The notes under the pieces are model-generated. The model did no database searches, was not told where the DNA came from, and saw only the letters and a program-made list of their open reading frames with translations. A DNA stretch of 39,646 nucleotides, taken from NCBI RefSeq assembly GCF_016415625.1, contig NZ_WBXP01000034.1:1-39646 (forward strand), written 5' to 3'. A program made the position numbers and the translations under genes. Positions 7,640-18,784 of this stretch are shown piece by piece. The DNA is from Shimwellia pseudoproteus (lineage in GTDB: Bacteria > Pseudomonadota > Gammaproteobacteria > Enterobacterales > Enterobacteriaceae). Position 1 is the stretch's first letter; each line of letters starts with the position of its first letter.

Positions 7640-8058
7640 GTGAGCGGCCTGGTGTATTTCTCCAGCAGCTCCGAAAACACCCACCGTTTTGTTCAGCGCC
7701 TCGGGATGCCGGCTCAACGCATCCCGCTGGCAACGGGCGAGCGGCTGGCGGTGTTTCAGCCCTTTATTCTGCTGGTGCCGACCTGGGGCAATGGGGGGGC
7801 GCCGGGGCGGTGCCCAGCCAGGTTATCCGCTTCCTTAACGTGCCCCGCCACCGGCAATTGATCCGCGGTGTTATCGCCAGCGGCAACCGCAATTTCGGGG
7901 CGGCTTATGCCCTGGCTGGCAGCATTATTGCCAAAAAATGTCAGGTGCCCTTTCTCTACCGCTTTGAGCTGATGGGCACCCCCGAGGATATTGATTATGT
8001 GCGACACGGAGTAACTGAATTTTGGCAACGACAGCAGCCCGACAACGAACCGACCTGA
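7640..8058 (+). pseudogene. nrdI: Flavodoxin-like NrdI, one-base frameshift
   Basis: NrdI reduces or activates the dimanganese cofactor of NrdF. The N-terminal half, from GTG 7640, reads [17 protein letters not shown] as in NrdI; the C-terminal half ([45 protein letters not shown]) is in another frame. The switch falls at a run of seven G at 7793-7799. One extra G there gives [13 protein letters not shown], which aligns with E. coli GGGGTAGAVPRQV without gaps and restores a 139-residue protein. An extra G at 7804-7807 would also restore the frame but aligns less well. Uncorrected, translation leaves NrdI after about 55 residues and ends at 7861. This is either a true mutation, a phase-variable tract, or a homopolymer sequencing error. 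The 3' end overlaps nrdE by 37 bases. Confidence 0.88.
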
Positions 8059-10166
8059 ATCAGGACTACCACGCCCTGAACGCGATGCTCAATTTATTCG
8101 ACGAGGCGGGTCAAATCCGGTTTGAGAAGGATAAACACGCGGTAGAGGCGTTTATTACCCACCGGGTGCTGCCCAATACGCGCACCTTCCCGGATACCGC
8201 CAGCCGTCTGGCCTGGCTGGTCAGTGAAGGCTATTACGAGTCCGGGGTGCTGGATGCCTGGTCCCCGGCATTTGTGGCCGCACTGTTCGCAGACGCCAGC
8301 CGCTACGGCCATCAGTTCAGTACCTTCCTCGGGGCCTGGAAGTTCTACAACAGCTATGCGTTAAAAACCTTTGATGGCGAGCAATGGCTGGAGCACTTTA
8401 CCGACCGGGTGGTGATGGTGGCCCTGACGCTTGCCCGGGGGGATGAAGCCCTGGCCCGGGCACTCACCGACGAGATGCTCAGCGGCCGCTTTCAGCCCGC
8501 CACGCCCACCTTCCTGAATGCCGGGCGCAAGCAGCGCGGTGAGTTAGTTTCCTGCTTCCTGCTGCGTATTGAAGACAATATGGAGTCCATTGGCCGGGCG
8601 GTAAACTCCGCACTTCAGCTCTCGCGGCGCGGCGGTGGCGTGGCCTTTTTGCTGTCCAACCTGCGGGAAGCGGGCGCGCCCATTAAACGTATTGAGAACC
8701 AGTCCTCCGGGGTGATCCCGGTGATGAAAATGCTGGAGGATGCCTTCTCCTACGCGAACCAGCTCGGGGCGCGCCAGGGGGCCGGGGCGGTCTATCTCCA
8801 CGCCCATCACCCGGATATTCTGCGCTTTCTCGACACTAAGCGGGAAAATGCCGATGAAAAAATCCGCATCAAAACCCTTTCCCTCGGGGTGGTTATCCCG
8901 GACATCACCTTCCAGCTGGCAAAAGACAACCAGCAAATGGCGCTGTTCTCTCCTTATGATATTGCCCGGGTTTATGGCCACGCCTTCGGGGATATCGCCA
9001 TCACCCCGCTGTACCAGACCCTGCTGGAAGATACCCGTATTCGCCGCCAGTACATCAGCGCCCGGGGGTTCTTCCAGCGCCTGGCGGAGATCCAGTTTGA
9101 GTCGGGTTACCCCTATATCATGTTTGAGGACACGGTAAACCGGGCGAACCCCATCGCCGGGCATATCAATATGAGCAACCTGTGCTCTGAGATACTCCAG
9201 GTAAATAGCCCTTCAGAATATGAAGATAACCTCGATTACCGCCATATTGGCCAGGATATCTCCTGTAACCTGGGGTCGCTGAATATTGCCCATACCATGG
9301 ACTCGCCGGACTTTGGCCGCACCATTGAGACCGCTATCCGCGGGCTGACCGCGGTGTCGGAAATGAGCAATATCCACTCCGTGCCGTCGGTGGCGGCGGG
9401 GAATGCCGCCTCCCACGCCATTGGCCTGGGGCAAATGAATCTGCATGGTTACCTGGCCCGGGAAGGGATTGCTTATGGCTCCGAACAGGGGCTCGATTTC
9501 ACCAATATCTATTTCTATACCGTCACCTGGCACGCCCTGCACGCGTCCTGTGCCCTGGCAAAAGCGCGCGGCCAGCGGTTTGCCGGGTTTGCGCAATCCG
9601 CCTATGCCAGCGGTGACTATTTTCGCCGTTATATCGAACAACGCTGGCAGCCCGCGACGCCAGAGGTAGCCGCATTGTTTTCCCGGGCGGGAATAACCAT
9701 CCCCGATCAGGCCATGTGGCAATCACTGCGCGACGATGTGATGCAATACGGGCTGTATAACCGCAATTTGCAGGCTATCCCGCCAACGGGCTCGATCTCC
9801 TATATTAATCATGCGACATCCAGTATTCACCCGATAGCCTCAGCCATTGAGATCCGTAAAGAAGGCAAAACCGGCCGGGTATATTATCCGGCGCCCTACC
9901 TGACCAATGAAAACCGGGCGCTGTACCAGGATGCGTACCAGATAGGGCCGGAAAAGATCATCGACACGTATGCCCAGGCCACCCAGCACGTGGACCAGGG
10001 GCTGTCGCTGACGCTATTTTTCCCGGATACCGCCACCACCCGGGATATTAATAAGGCCCAAATCTACGCCTGGAAGAAAGGCATCAAAACGCTGTATTAC
10101 ATACGCCTGCGCCAGATGGCGCTGGAAGGCACCGAAGTTGCCGGCTGCGTCTCCTGTGCCTTGTAA
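8022..10166 (+). CDS. nrdE: Class Ib ribonucleotide reductase large subunit NrdE
   Basis: The 714-residue protein equals E. coli NrdE in length and follows it throughout. Visible are the substrate-site [15 protein letters not shown], the N-x-C-x-E radical site in [28 protein letters not shown], and the C-terminal redox pair CVSC that is reduced by NrdH. It reduces ribonucleoside diphosphates to deoxyribonucleotides together with NrdF. The start is a TTG at 8022, inside the end of nrdI, with GGAG about ten bases upstream; the next residues (ATTAARQ) match the E. coli N-terminus. The overlap suggests translational coupling to nrdI, so a nrdI frameshift could also lower NrdE synthesis. Confidence 0.96.
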   Translation: MATTAARQRTDLNQDYHALNAMLNLFDEAGQIRFEKDKHAVEAFITHRVLPNTRTFPDTASRLAWLVSEGYYESGVLDAWSPAFVAALFADASRYGHQFSTFLGAWKFYNSYALKTFDGEQWLEHFTDRVVMVALTLARGDEALARALTDEMLSGRFQPATPTFLNAGRKQRGELVSCFLLRIEDNMESIGRAVNSALQLSRRGGGVAFLLSNLREAGAPIKRIENQSSGVIPVMKMLEDAFSYANQLGARQGAGAVYLHAHHPDILRFLDTKRENADEKIRIKTLSLGVVIPDITFQLAKDNQQMALFSPYDIARVYGHAFGDIAITPLYQTLLEDTRIRRQYISARGFFQRLAEIQFESGYPYIMFEDTVNRANPIAGHINMSNLCSEILQVNSPSEYEDNLDYRHIGQDISCNLGSLNIAHTMDSPDFGRTIETAIRGLTAVSEMSNIHSVPSVAAGNAASHAIGLGQMNLHGYLAREGIAYGSEQGLDFTNIYFYTVTWHALHASCALAKARGQRFAGFAQSAYASGDYFRRYIEQRWQPATPEVAALFSRAGITIPDQAMWQSLRDDVMQYGLYNRNLQAIPPTGSISYINHATSSIHPIASAIEIRKEGKTGRVYYPAPYLTNENRALYQDAYQIGPEKIIDTYAQATQHVDQGLSLTLFFPDTATTRDINKAQIYAWKKGIKTLYYIRLRQMALEGTEVAGCVSCAL

Positions 10167-11138
<972 letters not shown>

Positions 11139-11488
11139 GTCATCAATCCGTTAAAAATATACCAGTAAAAGGCCAGATCGCAGGTGTGCTGGCCGCACAC
11201 CTGCCCGGTAACTTATTTCGCTAATAAAACACCGCAACCGCCGCTATATTTTATAAATATAAATGGCGATTATTTTTATTAATCGCCATTTTTTATACGT
11301 GGATTTTTCCTGGCGCACACCAATTATCAGCACCTGGCCACGGCGGGATTATCCCCCTGCCGGGCTAAATATCACCACCGCGCTGACAAAAATATCCTGC
11401 CTGACCCGATTGGCGCTCAGCCCTTATATGGCGGGGGATCAACAGTGATTCACCTGACAAGCCTGGGGCTTATATCAAAAATCGAGGG
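11139..11488. other. nrdF-proV intergenic region
   Basis: No gene is supported here. Apart from the terminator at 11262-11294 there is a second hairpin just after nrdF: GCAGGTGTGC (11180-11189) and GCACACCTGC (11195-11204), a perfect 10-bp stem with a 5-base loop but no T-run, which may protect the transcript end. The rest, up to the proV promoter, shows nothing I can interpret. Confidence 0.5.
11262..11294 (+). terminator. Terminator of nrdHIEF
   Basis: AATGGCGATTA (11262-11272) and TAATCGCCATT (11280-11290) form an 11-bp stem with a 7-base loop, followed by TTTT. This is a strong intrinsic terminator. Confidence 0.85.
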
Positions 11489-11516
11489 TTGCCTCAGCTC
11501 CTCAGTATGTTAGGGT
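11489..11516 (+). promoter_or_regulatory. proU (proVWX) sigma-70 promoter
   Basis: TTGCCT (11489-11494) and TAGGGT (11511-11516) with a 16-base spacer reproduce the -35 and -10 of the E. coli proU P2 promoter, including the flanking CTCAGTATGT. Transcription would start near 11523, about 60 bases before proV. In E. coli this promoter is osmotically induced and repressed by H-NS through upstream and downstream AT-rich elements; I infer the same here. Confidence 0.82.
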
Positions 11517-11582
11517 ATATACCGAACGTAATATTCCATCAGGGTAATAAAATATCGATAAATACAGGAATTTTTTTATTGC

Positions 11583-12785
11583 ATGGCAATTAAATTAGAA
11601 GTAAAAAATCTTTACAAGATATTTGGAGATAACCCCCAGCGGGCCTTTAAATATATCGAACAGGGCCTTTCCAAAGAACAAATACTGGAGAAAACCGGCC
11701 TCTCCCTCGGCGTTAAAGACGCAAATCTGACCATTGAAGAAGGCGAGATATTCGTCATCATGGGGTTATCAGGCTCTGGTAAATCCACCATGGTTCGCCT
11801 TCTCAATCGCCTGATTGAGCCCACCCGTGGCCAGGTGCTGATTGATGGCGAAGACATTGCCAGCATATCAGACGCCGCCCTGCGTGAGGTTCGCAGAAAG
11901 AAAATCGCGATGGTATTTCAGTCTTTCGCCCTGATGCCGCACATGACCGTACTGGACAATGCCGCCTTCGGGATGGAATTGGCCGGGATAGCGGTGCATG
12001 AGCGCCGGGAAAAAGCACTGGATGCCCTGCGCCAGGTCGGGCTGGAAAATTATGCCCATTCCTGGCCGGATGAACTTTCCGGCGGGATGCGCCAGCGCGT
12101 AGGGTTAGCCCGGGCCCTGGCAATAAATCCAGATATATTACTTATGGACGAAGCCTTTTCTGCACTCGATCCATTAATACGCACCGAGATGCAGGATGAA
12201 TTAATCAAACTGCAGGCGAAACATCAGCGTACTATCGTATTTATTTCCCATGATCTTGATGAGGCCATGCGCATTGGCGACCGGATTGCGATTATGCAAA
12301 ACGGTGAAGTTATTCAGGTGGGGACCCCGGACGAAATTCTTAATAATCCGGCCAATAATTATGTCCGCACGTTTTTCCGCGGTGTTGATATTAGCCAGGT
12401 ATTTAGCGCCAAAGATATTGCCCGGCGTAGCCCGGTGGGTATTATTCGCAAAACCCCAGGGGTTGGCCCGCGTTCGGCGCTGAAATTACTTCAGGATGAC
12501 GATCGCGAATACGGTTACCTGATTGAACGGGCGCAAAAATTCATTGGTATTGTCTCCATTGATTCTCTGAAATCGGCACTGGCCGCAGGCCAGGGGCTGG
12601 ACAGCGCATTGCTGGAAACCCCGCTGCCGATAGACGCTGATACGTCACTTAACGAATTACTGACCCATGTCGCCCAGGCGCCCTGTGCAGTACCGGTTGT
12701 GGGTGAGGATCAGCAGTACCTTGGGGTTATCTCCAAAGGGAGCCTGTTACAGGCATTAGACAGAGAAGGAGTAACCAATGAGTGA
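11583..12785 (+). CDS. proV: Glycine betaine/proline ABC transporter ATPase ProV
   Basis: The 400-residue protein matches E. coli ProV in length. It has Walker [10 protein letters not shown] (61-69), the ABC signature [15 protein letters not shown], Walker [14 protein letters not shown] and the switch [15 protein letters not shown]. Residues about 280-400 form the CBS regulatory pair that senses ionic strength in this transporter class. It energises ProW at the inner membrane for uptake of glycine betaine and proline during osmotic stress. Its last eight bases overlap the start of proW, which implies translational coupling. Confidence 0.97.
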   Translation: MAIKLEVKNLYKIFGDNPQRAFKYIEQGLSKEQILEKTGLSLGVKDANLTIEEGEIFVIMGLSGSGKSTMVRLLNRLIEPTRGQVLIDGEDIASISDAALREVRRKKIAMVFQSFALMPHMTVLDNAAFGMELAGIAVHERREKALDALRQVGLENYAHSWPDELSGGMRQRVGLARALAINPDILLMDEAFSALDPLIRTEMQDELIKLQAKHQRTIVFISHDLDEAMRIGDRIAIMQNGEVIQVGTPDEILNNPANNYVRTFFRGVDISQVFSAKDIARRSPVGIIRKTPGVGPRSALKLLQDDDREYGYLIERAQKFIGIVSIDSLKSALAAGQGLDSALLETPLPIDADTSLNELLTHVAQAPCAVPVVGEDQQYLGVISKGSLLQALDREGVTNE

Positions 12786-13845
12786 TCAAGCGAACCCGTG
12801 GGATACCGGTAGCCAGACAGCGGCCGATACCAGCGCACAGTCAGCCGATGCCTGGGGAACCACCACCAGCGCCCCGCAAAGCGGCGCCGCGGACTGGCTA
12901 CACAGCGCCCCGGCCCCGGAGCAAGCGCATTTCGATATTCTCGATCCCTTCCATAAAACCCTGATCCCGCTGGACAGCTGGGTCACCCACGGTATCGACT
13001 GGATAGTTGTCCATTTCCGCCCGCTGTTCCAGGGGATCCGCGTGCCGGTGGATTATATCCTCAGCGGTTTTCAGCATTTATTACAGGGCATGCCTGCCCC
13101 GGTCGCGATTGTGCTGTTTGCCCTGATTGCCTGGCAGATGACCAATGTCGGCATGGGGGTGGCAACCCTGATCTCCCTGGTGCTGATTGGCATGATTGGC
13201 GCCTGGTCGCAGGCGATGGTCACCCTCGCCCTGGTACTGACCGCGTTACTGTTTTGTATTCTCATCGGGCTACCGCTGGGGATCTGGCTGGCGCGTAACC
13301 CCCGGGCGGCCAAAATTATCCGGCCACTGCTGGATGCCATGCAAACCACCCCGGCATTTGTCTACCTGGTGCCGATAGTAATGCTGTTCGGTATCGGTAA
13401 CGTCCCCGGGGTGGTGGTCACCATTATTTTTGCCCTGCCGCCGATTGTCCGCCTGACCATCCTCGGGATTAATCAGGTACCGGCGGATCTGATAGAAGCC
13501 GCCCGCTCCTTTGGTTCCAGCCCGCGCCAGATGCTGTTTAAAGTGCAGTTGCCCCTGGCAATGCCCACCATCATGGCCGGGGTTAACCAGACACTGATGC
13601 TGGCACTGTCGATGGTGGTTATCGCGTCGATGATTGCGGTTGGCGGCCTGGGGCAGATGGTACTGCGCGGCATTGGCCGTCTCGATATGGGGCTGGCCAC
13701 CGTGGGCGGTGTGGGGATCGTTATCCTCGCTATCATCCTTGACCGCCTGACTCAGTCCATCGGCCGGGATGCCCGGACCAAAGGCAACCGCCGCTGGTAT
13801 ACCACCGGCCCTGTCGGGTTATTTACCCGCCCGTTCGTGAAATAA
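12778..13845 (+). CDS. proW: Glycine betaine/proline ABC transporter permease ProW
   Basis: The 355-residue inner-membrane protein has a long polar N-terminal tail (about 100 residues, rich in Ala, Ser and Thr), typical of ProW, then about seven hydrophobic segments. The EAA coupling loop that contacts ProV is visible as [20 protein letters not shown]. It forms the translocation path for betaine. It overlaps proV by eight bases and is followed after 72 bases by proX. Confidence 0.97.
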   Translation: MSDQANPWDTGSQTAADTSAQSADAWGTTTSAPQSGAADWLHSAPAPEQAHFDILDPFHKTLIPLDSWVTHGIDWIVVHFRPLFQGIRVPVDYILSGFQHLLQGMPAPVAIVLFALIAWQMTNVGMGVATLISLVLIGMIGAWSQAMVTLALVLTALLFCILIGLPLGIWLARNPRAAKIIRPLLDAMQTTPAFVYLVPIVMLFGIGNVPGVVVTIIFALPPIVRLTILGINQVPADLIEAARSFGSSPRQMLFKVQLPLAMPTIMAGVNQTLMLALSMVVIASMIAVGGLGQMVLRGIGRLDMGLATVGGVGIVILAIILDRLTQSIGRDARTKGNRRWYTTGPVGLFTRPFVK

Positions 13846-13917
13846 GCCACACCACATCATCCCTGCAGTGGCGGTACGCTGTGCCGCCCTGCCGCACCCG
13901 ATTAAAAAGGAATAACG

Positions 13918-14916
13918 ATGCGACATCCCGTTCTCTTCGCCACCGCCTTTGCTAGCCTGGTCTCCACCACGGCGTTTGCCGCCGATTTACCGGGCAAAGG
14001 TATTACCGTACAGCCAATACAGAGCACCATTTCTGAAGAAACCTTCCAGACCCTGCTGGTCAGCCGCGCCCTCGAAAAGCTGGGCTACACCGTAAAACAG
14101 CCCAGTGAAGTTGATTACAACGTGGCCTACACCACTATCGCCGCCGGGGATGCGACCTTCCTCGCCACCAACTGGAAACCGCTGCATGACGATATGTACA
14201 GCGCCGCTGGCGGGGATAAAAAATTCTATCGCCAGGGCACCTACGTCAGTGGGGCGGCCCAGGGGTACCTGATTGACAAAAAGACCGCGGAAAAATATCA
14301 CATTACCCGTATTGACCAGCTCAGTGATCCGGCGCTCGCCAAATTGTTCGATACCAACGGTGATGGTAAAGCGGACATGACCGGCTGTAATCCGGGCTGG
14401 GGCTGCGAGGCGGTAATCAATCACCAGATTGATGCCTACGGCTTAAGTAAAACCGTGACCCATAATCAGGGTAACTACGCCGCCATGATGGCCGATACCA
14501 TTACCCGTTATAAAGAAGGCAAACCGGTGCTGTATTATACCTGGACCCCTTACTGGGTCAGTGATGAGCTGAAGCCCGGCAAAGATGTGGTCTGGCTCCA
14601 GGTGCCGTACTCCGCCCTGCCCGGCGAGCAAAAAAATATCGACACCAAACTCCCCAACGGGGCTAACTATGGCTTCCCGGTCAATACCATGCACATTGTG
14701 GCGAACAAAGCCTGGGCGGAGAAAAACCCTGCCGCCGCGAAACTGTTTGCCATCATGCAGTTACCGATCCGCGATATTAATGCCCAGAATGCCATGATGC
14801 ATGACGGCAACGCGTCGGAAGCCGATATTGCCGGCCATGTCGACGGCTGGATCAAAGCCCATCAGGCGCAGTTTGATGGCTGGGTCCAGCAGGCCAGCGC
14901 CGCAGCGGCTAAATAA
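13918..14916 (+). CDS. proX: Periplasmic glycine betaine-binding protein ProX
   Basis: The 332-residue precursor starts with a 21-residue signal peptide ending AFA before ADLPGKG, the same cleavage point as E. coli ProX. The tryptophans that form the betaine cage are present in [19 protein letters not shown] and YYTWTPYW, and the two cysteines of CNPGWGC are kept. It captures glycine betaine in the periplasm and delivers it to ProVW. A good ribosome-binding site (AAGGAATAACG) precedes the ATG; the terminator lies 14 bases beyond the stop. Confidence 0.97.
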   Translation: MRHPVLFATAFASLVSTTAFAADLPGKGITVQPIQSTISEETFQTLLVSRALEKLGYTVKQPSEVDYNVAYTTIAAGDATFLATNWKPLHDDMYSAAGGDKKFYRQGTYVSGAAQGYLIDKKTAEKYHITRIDQLSDPALAKLFDTNGDGKADMTGCNPGWGCEAVINHQIDAYGLSKTVTHNQGNYAAMMADTITRYKEGKPVLYYTWTPYWVSDELKPGKDVVWLQVPYSALPGEQKNIDTKLPNGANYGFPVNTMHIVANKAWAEKNPAAAKLFAIMQLPIRDINAQNAMMHDGNASEADIAGHVDGWIKAHQAQFDGWVQQASAAAAK

Positions 14917-14930
14917 CCCCGCCTGCGTGA

Positions 14931-14958
14931 CTCCTGCCGGGCCACCGGCAGGAGATTT
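14931..14958 (+). terminator. Terminator of proVWX
   Basis: CTCCTGCCGG (14931-14940) and CCGGCAGGAG (14945-14954) form a perfect 10-bp stem with a GCCA loop, followed by ATTT. The tail is short but the stem is strong. Confidence 0.75.
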
Positions 14959-15049
14959 GCCAGTTACACATCCTGCTACCTGACGGTTCTGGTATCTGGC
15001 CAGAGATCCATTATTATCTCTGCACATTTTTCTGATAATTACCCCGCTC

Positions 15050-16237
15050 ATGACCAGACAACATACCGGATTAAGCCCGGCACTCACCCTGCTGATGTCC
15101 GTCGCCACAGGGCTCTCCGTCGCCAGTAACTATTATGCCCAGCCCCTGCTGGACACCATCGCCCATGCCTTTGGGCTCTCGATTAATCAGGCCGGCTTTA
15201 TTGTCACCGCCGCTCAGCTGGGTTACGCCGCGGGCCTGCTATTCCTGGTGCCGCTGGGGGATATGTTTGAACGGCGGGCGCTGATTGTCGTGATGACGCT
15301 GCTCTCCGCCGGCGGGCTACTTATCACCGCCTCCAGCCAGACCCTGTGGGTGATGATCCTCGGTACCGCTCTGACGGGGCTGGTCTCGGTAGTGGCCCAG
15401 GTACTGGTGCCGCTGGCGGCCACGCTTGCCTCACCCGATAAACGCGGCAAAGTCGTCGGCACCATTATGAGTGGCCTGTTGCTCGGCATTCTGCTGGCCA
15501 GAACCGTGGCCGGTTTGCTTGCAGATATTGGCGGCTGGCGCACGGTATATTGGGTTGCCGCCCTGTTGATGGTGCTGATGGCGCTGGCCCTGTGGCGCGG
15601 CCTGCCGGTGGTAGCGCAAACGGCACAGCTTAATTACCCGCAGTTACTGGCCTCGGTATTCCGCCTGTTCCGCCGCGAGCCGCTGCTGCGCACCCGGGCG
15701 CTGTTGGGGTGCCTGATTTTTGCGGACTTCAGCATCCTGTGGACCTCCATGGCGTTTCTGCTGTCTGCGTCACCGTTTCACTTCTCCGAAGGGGTGATTG
15801 GCTTGTTTGGCCTGGCGGGTGCCGCCGGGGCCCTGGGGGCCAGGCCCGCCGGTGGGCTGGCGGACAAAGGCAAAGCCCACCACACCACAACATTTGGCCT
15901 GCTCCTGCTGCTGCTCTCCTGGGGGGCCATTGCCCTGGGGCAGTTCTCTGTGCTGGCGTTAATTATCGGTATCCTGGTGCTCGACCTGACAGTCCAGGGG
16001 GTGCACATTACTAACCAGAGCGTGGTGTACCGCGTGGCGCCGGATGCCCGAAACCGCCTCACCGCCGGCTATATGACCAGCTACTTTATTGGCGGGGCTA
16101 CCGGTTCACTGATCTCGGCCAGTGCTTATCAGCACGGGGGCTGGAATGCCGTTTGCCTCGCCGGGGGCATTGTGGCGCTGCTGGCCGGGGTGGTATGGTG
16201 GCGTGGCTACCATCAACAACCAGAAATATCCGAATAA
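15050..16237 (+). CDS. ygaY: MFS transporter YgaY
   Basis: The 395-residue protein has twelve hydrophobic segments and the MFS motif A at the loop after helix 2 (PLGDMFERR). ASNYYAQPLLDTIA and the overall form are those of the drug:H+ antiporter-like family that contains YgaY. In E. coli K-12 ygaY is annotated as disrupted; here it is a full-length open frame. The position right after proX is conserved. Substrate unknown. No clear ribosome-binding site lies before the ATG at 15050. Confidence 0.85.
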   Translation: MTRQHTGLSPALTLLMSVATGLSVASNYYAQPLLDTIAHAFGLSINQAGFIVTAAQLGYAAGLLFLVPLGDMFERRALIVVMTLLSAGGLLITASSQTLWVMILGTALTGLVSVVAQVLVPLAATLASPDKRGKVVGTIMSGLLLGILLARTVAGLLADIGGWRTVYWVAALLMVLMALALWRGLPVVAQTAQLNYPQLLASVFRLFRREPLLRTRALLGCLIFADFSILWTSMAFLLSASPFHFSEGVIGLFGLAGAAGALGARPAGGLADKGKAHHTTTFGLLLLLLSWGAIALGQFSVLALIIGILVLDLTVQGVHITNQSVVYRVAPDARNRLTAGYMTSYFIGGATGSLISASAYQHGGWNAVCLAGGIVALLAGVVWWRGYHQQPEISE

Positions 16238-16559
16238 AATCAGGAAAAAACAATGAAATATACGTATTTTCAGCCTAACAGGACTATAAAGCTGCCAACT
16301 ACTCTGATAATGTGATGTGTATCTATTCACGGGTGTGACTTTACCAACAGTTATGATGTATCAGGTAGTGATGGCCAGTTCTGTTGCCACAACAACGCGA
16401 TTTTCACCCCGGGAGATGCGTTTTCCCGAGGGTGAAGAGCGTCATCTACCGCGTGTTATCCATTATGCAGCCCACCCCGTTATTTATTCTCCGCCCCCGT
16501 CAGCAGCACGCCCTCCCCAACGAACCATTACGGACTGGCTATCTGCAGACTGGCGGCGA
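16238..16559. other. Region where ygaZ would be expected; no gene recognised
   Basis: In E. coli ygaZ (an AzlC-type branched-chain amino acid exporter subunit, about 245 residues) lies between ygaY and ygaH. These 322 bases are too short for it, and I found no YgaZ-like stretch in any frame. Several short frames broken by stops cross the region. I read it as a scar left by loss of ygaZ. Confidence 0.6.
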
Positions 16560-16863
16560 CAGGTTTTTATTGTGTTACCTACTGCTGTGCCTCGGGTCTG
16601 GTTTAGTGCCCAGCACCAGGCCAGCGACAGCCGGCATCTTACTTGAGACCACCGGTATTGCTGCGGTCTACGCATTACCAGTGGTGATTTGTACCCGCGA
16701 AGTTATGCAGGATTTCCGGCGTCTCTTCCCGGCCCTGGTCGGATTTATGGTACCCGGCGGCGGTGTTTATAAGTTGCGCAGCATAATAATACTGATACTG
16801 CTTAGCGCACTACGTTATGGATTAACCTGGACGCTTATACCAACGCCAAACCGCCGGTACTGA
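16560..16863 (+). pseudogene. ygaH: Decayed YgaH (AzlD-family) remnant
   Basis: The frame ending at 16863 reads AGILLETTGIAAVYALPVV, then REVMQDFRRLFPALVGFMV and YKLRSIIILILLSALRYGL, which aligns with the C-terminal two thirds of E. coli YgaH ([57 protein letters not shown]). YgaH is the small subunit of a valine exporter with YgaZ. The conserved RYLPLRL near the N-terminus is altered to CYLLLCL, no YgaH-like start is visible (an ATG at 16465 gives an unrelated N-terminus), and the partner ygaZ is missing. These point to a pseudogene. Confidence 0.75.
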
Positions 16864-16940
16864 TGTACCCAGATTAACATTTACTTTATTTGTCACAGTA
16901 GTTACTATGTCGACTGTAATTAATTGAGGTTATACCTAAA

Positions 16941-17471
16941 ATGGATAGTTCGTTTACTCCCATTGAACAAATGCTAACGTTCCGCGCCAGTCGCAGCAGT
17001 GAGTTTCCTTATCAGGAAATTTTGCTGACCCGTCTATGTATGCACATGCAAGGGAAATTGCTGGAAAACCGCAACAAGATGCTTAAAAATCAAGGGATTA
17101 ACGAGACGCTGTTTATGGCGCTGATTACACTTGAATCCCAGGAAGACCTGAGCATCCAACCCAGCGAGCTGAGCAGTGCTCTGGGGTCATCCCGCACCAA
17201 CGCGACCCGTATCGCTGATGAGCTGGAAAAACGCGGCTGGATCGAACGCCGTGAAAGCGACAATGATCGCCGTTGCCTGCATCTGCACCTGACCGAAAAA
17301 GGCCAGCAGTTCCTGAATGAAGTGCTTCCTCCGCAACACTTGTGCCTCCACCAGTTATGGTCTGCCCTGAGTGATGAAGAACAAGCCGATCTGGAGAAGA
17401 TCACCCGCAAACTGTTGATTCGTCTTGACGAAATGGATACGCCGGCATCATTAACTGAAATGTCCCGCTAG
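16941..17471 (+). CDS. mprA: MarR-family repressor MprA (EmrR)
   Basis: The 176-residue protein matches E. coli MprA/Emr[19 protein letters not shown] at the start, and a winged helix with [20 protein letters not shown] (recognition helix) and the wing [20 protein letters not shown]. It represses mprA-emrAB and is released by uncouplers and phenolic drugs. The upstream 60 bases contain an imperfect symmetric TTGTCACAGTAGTTACTATG segment in the position where the E. coli promoter/operator lies. emrA follows after 122 bases. Confidence 0.95.
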   Translation: MDSSFTPIEQMLTFRASRSSEFPYQEILLTRLCMHMQGKLLENRNKMLKNQGINETLFMALITLESQEDLSIQPSELSSALGSSRTNATRIADELEKRGWIERRESDNDRRCLHLHLTEKGQQFLNEVLPPQHLCLHQLWSALSDEEQADLEKITRKLLIRLDEMDTPASLTEMSR

Positions 17472-17511
17472 TAGTTCCCCGCGTTTTCTGATATCTAAAC
17501 CTTTCTCAATC

Positions 17512-17538
17512 AAGGCCAGCAACTTTACGCTGGCCTTT
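17512..17538 (+). terminator. Hairpin between mprA and emrA
   Basis: AAGGCCAGC (17512-17520) and GCTGGCCTT (17529-17537) form a 9-bp stem with an 8-base loop and only a short T tail (TTTCT). It probably attenuates rather than stops transcription into emrAB. Confidence 0.65.
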
Positions 17539-17593
17539 CTGACTAAAAGACCAGCCTAACTGGCGACAAATAACAATAATCGTGGAGAAAAGT

Positions 17594-18769
17594 ATGACCG
17601 GGAATGCCGATACTCAGGCAACGCAACAGAAACCGGGGAATAAACAGAAGTCGCGTAAAAGCGCTCTGCTTATCCTGACACTGTTGTTTGTCATTATTGC
17701 TGTGGCATATGGAATATATTGGTTTACGGTACTGCGTCATTTTGAAGAAACCGATGACGCCTACGTGAATGGCAACCAGGTGCAGATAATGCCCCAGGTG
17801 TCCGGCAGCGTAACCAAAGTCTGGGCCGACAATACCGATTACGTTAAACAGGGTGATGTACTGGTAACCCTCGATCCCACCGACGCAAAACAAGCCTTTG
17901 AAAAGGCCAAAACCGCCCTCGCCTCCAGCGTGCGCCAAACTCATCAGTTGATGATTAATAGTAAACAGCTACAGGCGAGCATTGATTTGCAAAAAACAGC
18001 GCTGGCGCAAGCACAGAGCGATCTTGCCCGTCGTATACCGCTGGGCGAGGCCGATTTAATTGGCCGTGAAGAGTTACAACACGCCCGCGATGCGGTCGCC
18101 AGTGCCCAGGCACGCCTCAGCGTGGCTATCCAGCAGTACAATGCCAACCAGGCCGCGATCCTTGGCGATACACTGGAACAGCAGCCCGCGGTGCAGCAGG
18201 CCGCCACCCAGGTCCGCGATAGCTGGCTGGCGCTGCAGCGTACCCGAATCGTTAGCCCAATCACCGGCTATGTTTCCCGGCGCGCCGTTCAGGTTGGGGC
18301 ACAGATCAGCCCATCCACCCCACTGATGGCCATTGTCCCGGCGGCACAGATCTGGATCGATGCCAACTTCAAAGAGACCCAACTGGCTCATATGCGTATC
18401 GGCCAGTCCGCGACCGTGGTCAGCGATATCTACGGCGATGATGTGAAATACAGCGGTAAAGTGGTCGGCCTGGATATGGGGACCGGCAGTGCCTTCTCAC
18501 TGTTGCCGGCCCAGAATGCCACCGGTAACTGGATCAAAGTGGTACAGCGCCTGCCGGTGCGTATCGAACTGGATCCCCGCCAGGTTGCACAACATCCGTT
18601 GCGGATTGGCCTGTCCACCCTGGTCACTGTCGACACCCGCAACCGTGATGGTGCCGTGCTGGCTTCTCAGGTGCGTAAAGACCCGGCTTATGAAAGTGAT
18701 GCCCGGACCCTGGAGCTGGGGCCGGTGAACCACCTGATTAATGAGATTATCAGCGCTAACGCTGGCTAA
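17594..18769 (+). CDS. emrA: Multidrug efflux membrane fusion protein EmrA
   Basis: The 391-residue protein has a cytoplasmic N-terminal tail, one transmembrane helix at about 24-44 (LLILTLLFVIIAVAYGIYW), then the HlyD-type periplasmic part: DDAYVNGNQVQIMPQVSGSV, a coiled-coil hairpin at about 95-205, and a beta-barrel domain. It links EmrB to TolC for export of uncouplers and hydrophobic drugs. ATG 17594 is chosen over the in-frame GTG 17582 because it matches E. coli EmrA and has GGAG six bases upstream. emrB begins 15 bases after its stop. Confidence 0.96.
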   Translation: MTGNADTQATQQKPGNKQKSRKSALLILTLLFVIIAVAYGIYWFTVLRHFEETDDAYVNGNQVQIMPQVSGSVTKVWADNTDYVKQGDVLVTLDPTDAKQAFEKAKTALASSVRQTHQLMINSKQLQASIDLQKTALAQAQSDLARRIPLGEADLIGREELQHARDAVASAQARLSVAIQQYNANQAAILGDTLEQQPAVQQAATQVRDSWLALQRTRIVSPITGYVSRRAVQVGAQISPSTPLMAIVPAAQIWIDANFKETQLAHMRIGQSATVVSDIYGDDVKYSGKVVGLDMGTGSAFSLLPAQNATGNWIKVVQRLPVRIELDPRQVAQHPLRIGLSTLVTVDTRNRDGAVLASQVRKDPAYESDARTLELGPVNHLINEIISANAG

Positions 18770-18784
18770 CAGGCGGAGAATGTC

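Noticed and set aside
7793..7807. Programmed ribosomal frameshift in nrdI
   Set aside because: No X-XXY-YYZ type site with a downstream stimulatory structure is evident, and nrdI in related bacteria is not known to need a frameshift; mutation or sequencing error is simpler.
8544..9164. Open frame of 206 codons on the - strand inside nrdE
   Set aside because: Antisense to a fully conserved enzyme gene; a side effect of GC-rich codon use.
11263..11448. Short + strand frame between nrdF and proV
   Set aside because: It begins inside the nrdF terminator stem and shows no homology.
16465..16863. Intact gene at the ygaH position
   Set aside because: The N-terminus is unrelated to YgaH, the RYLPLRL motif is degraded, the partner ygaZ is missing and no good ribosome-binding site precedes the ATG.
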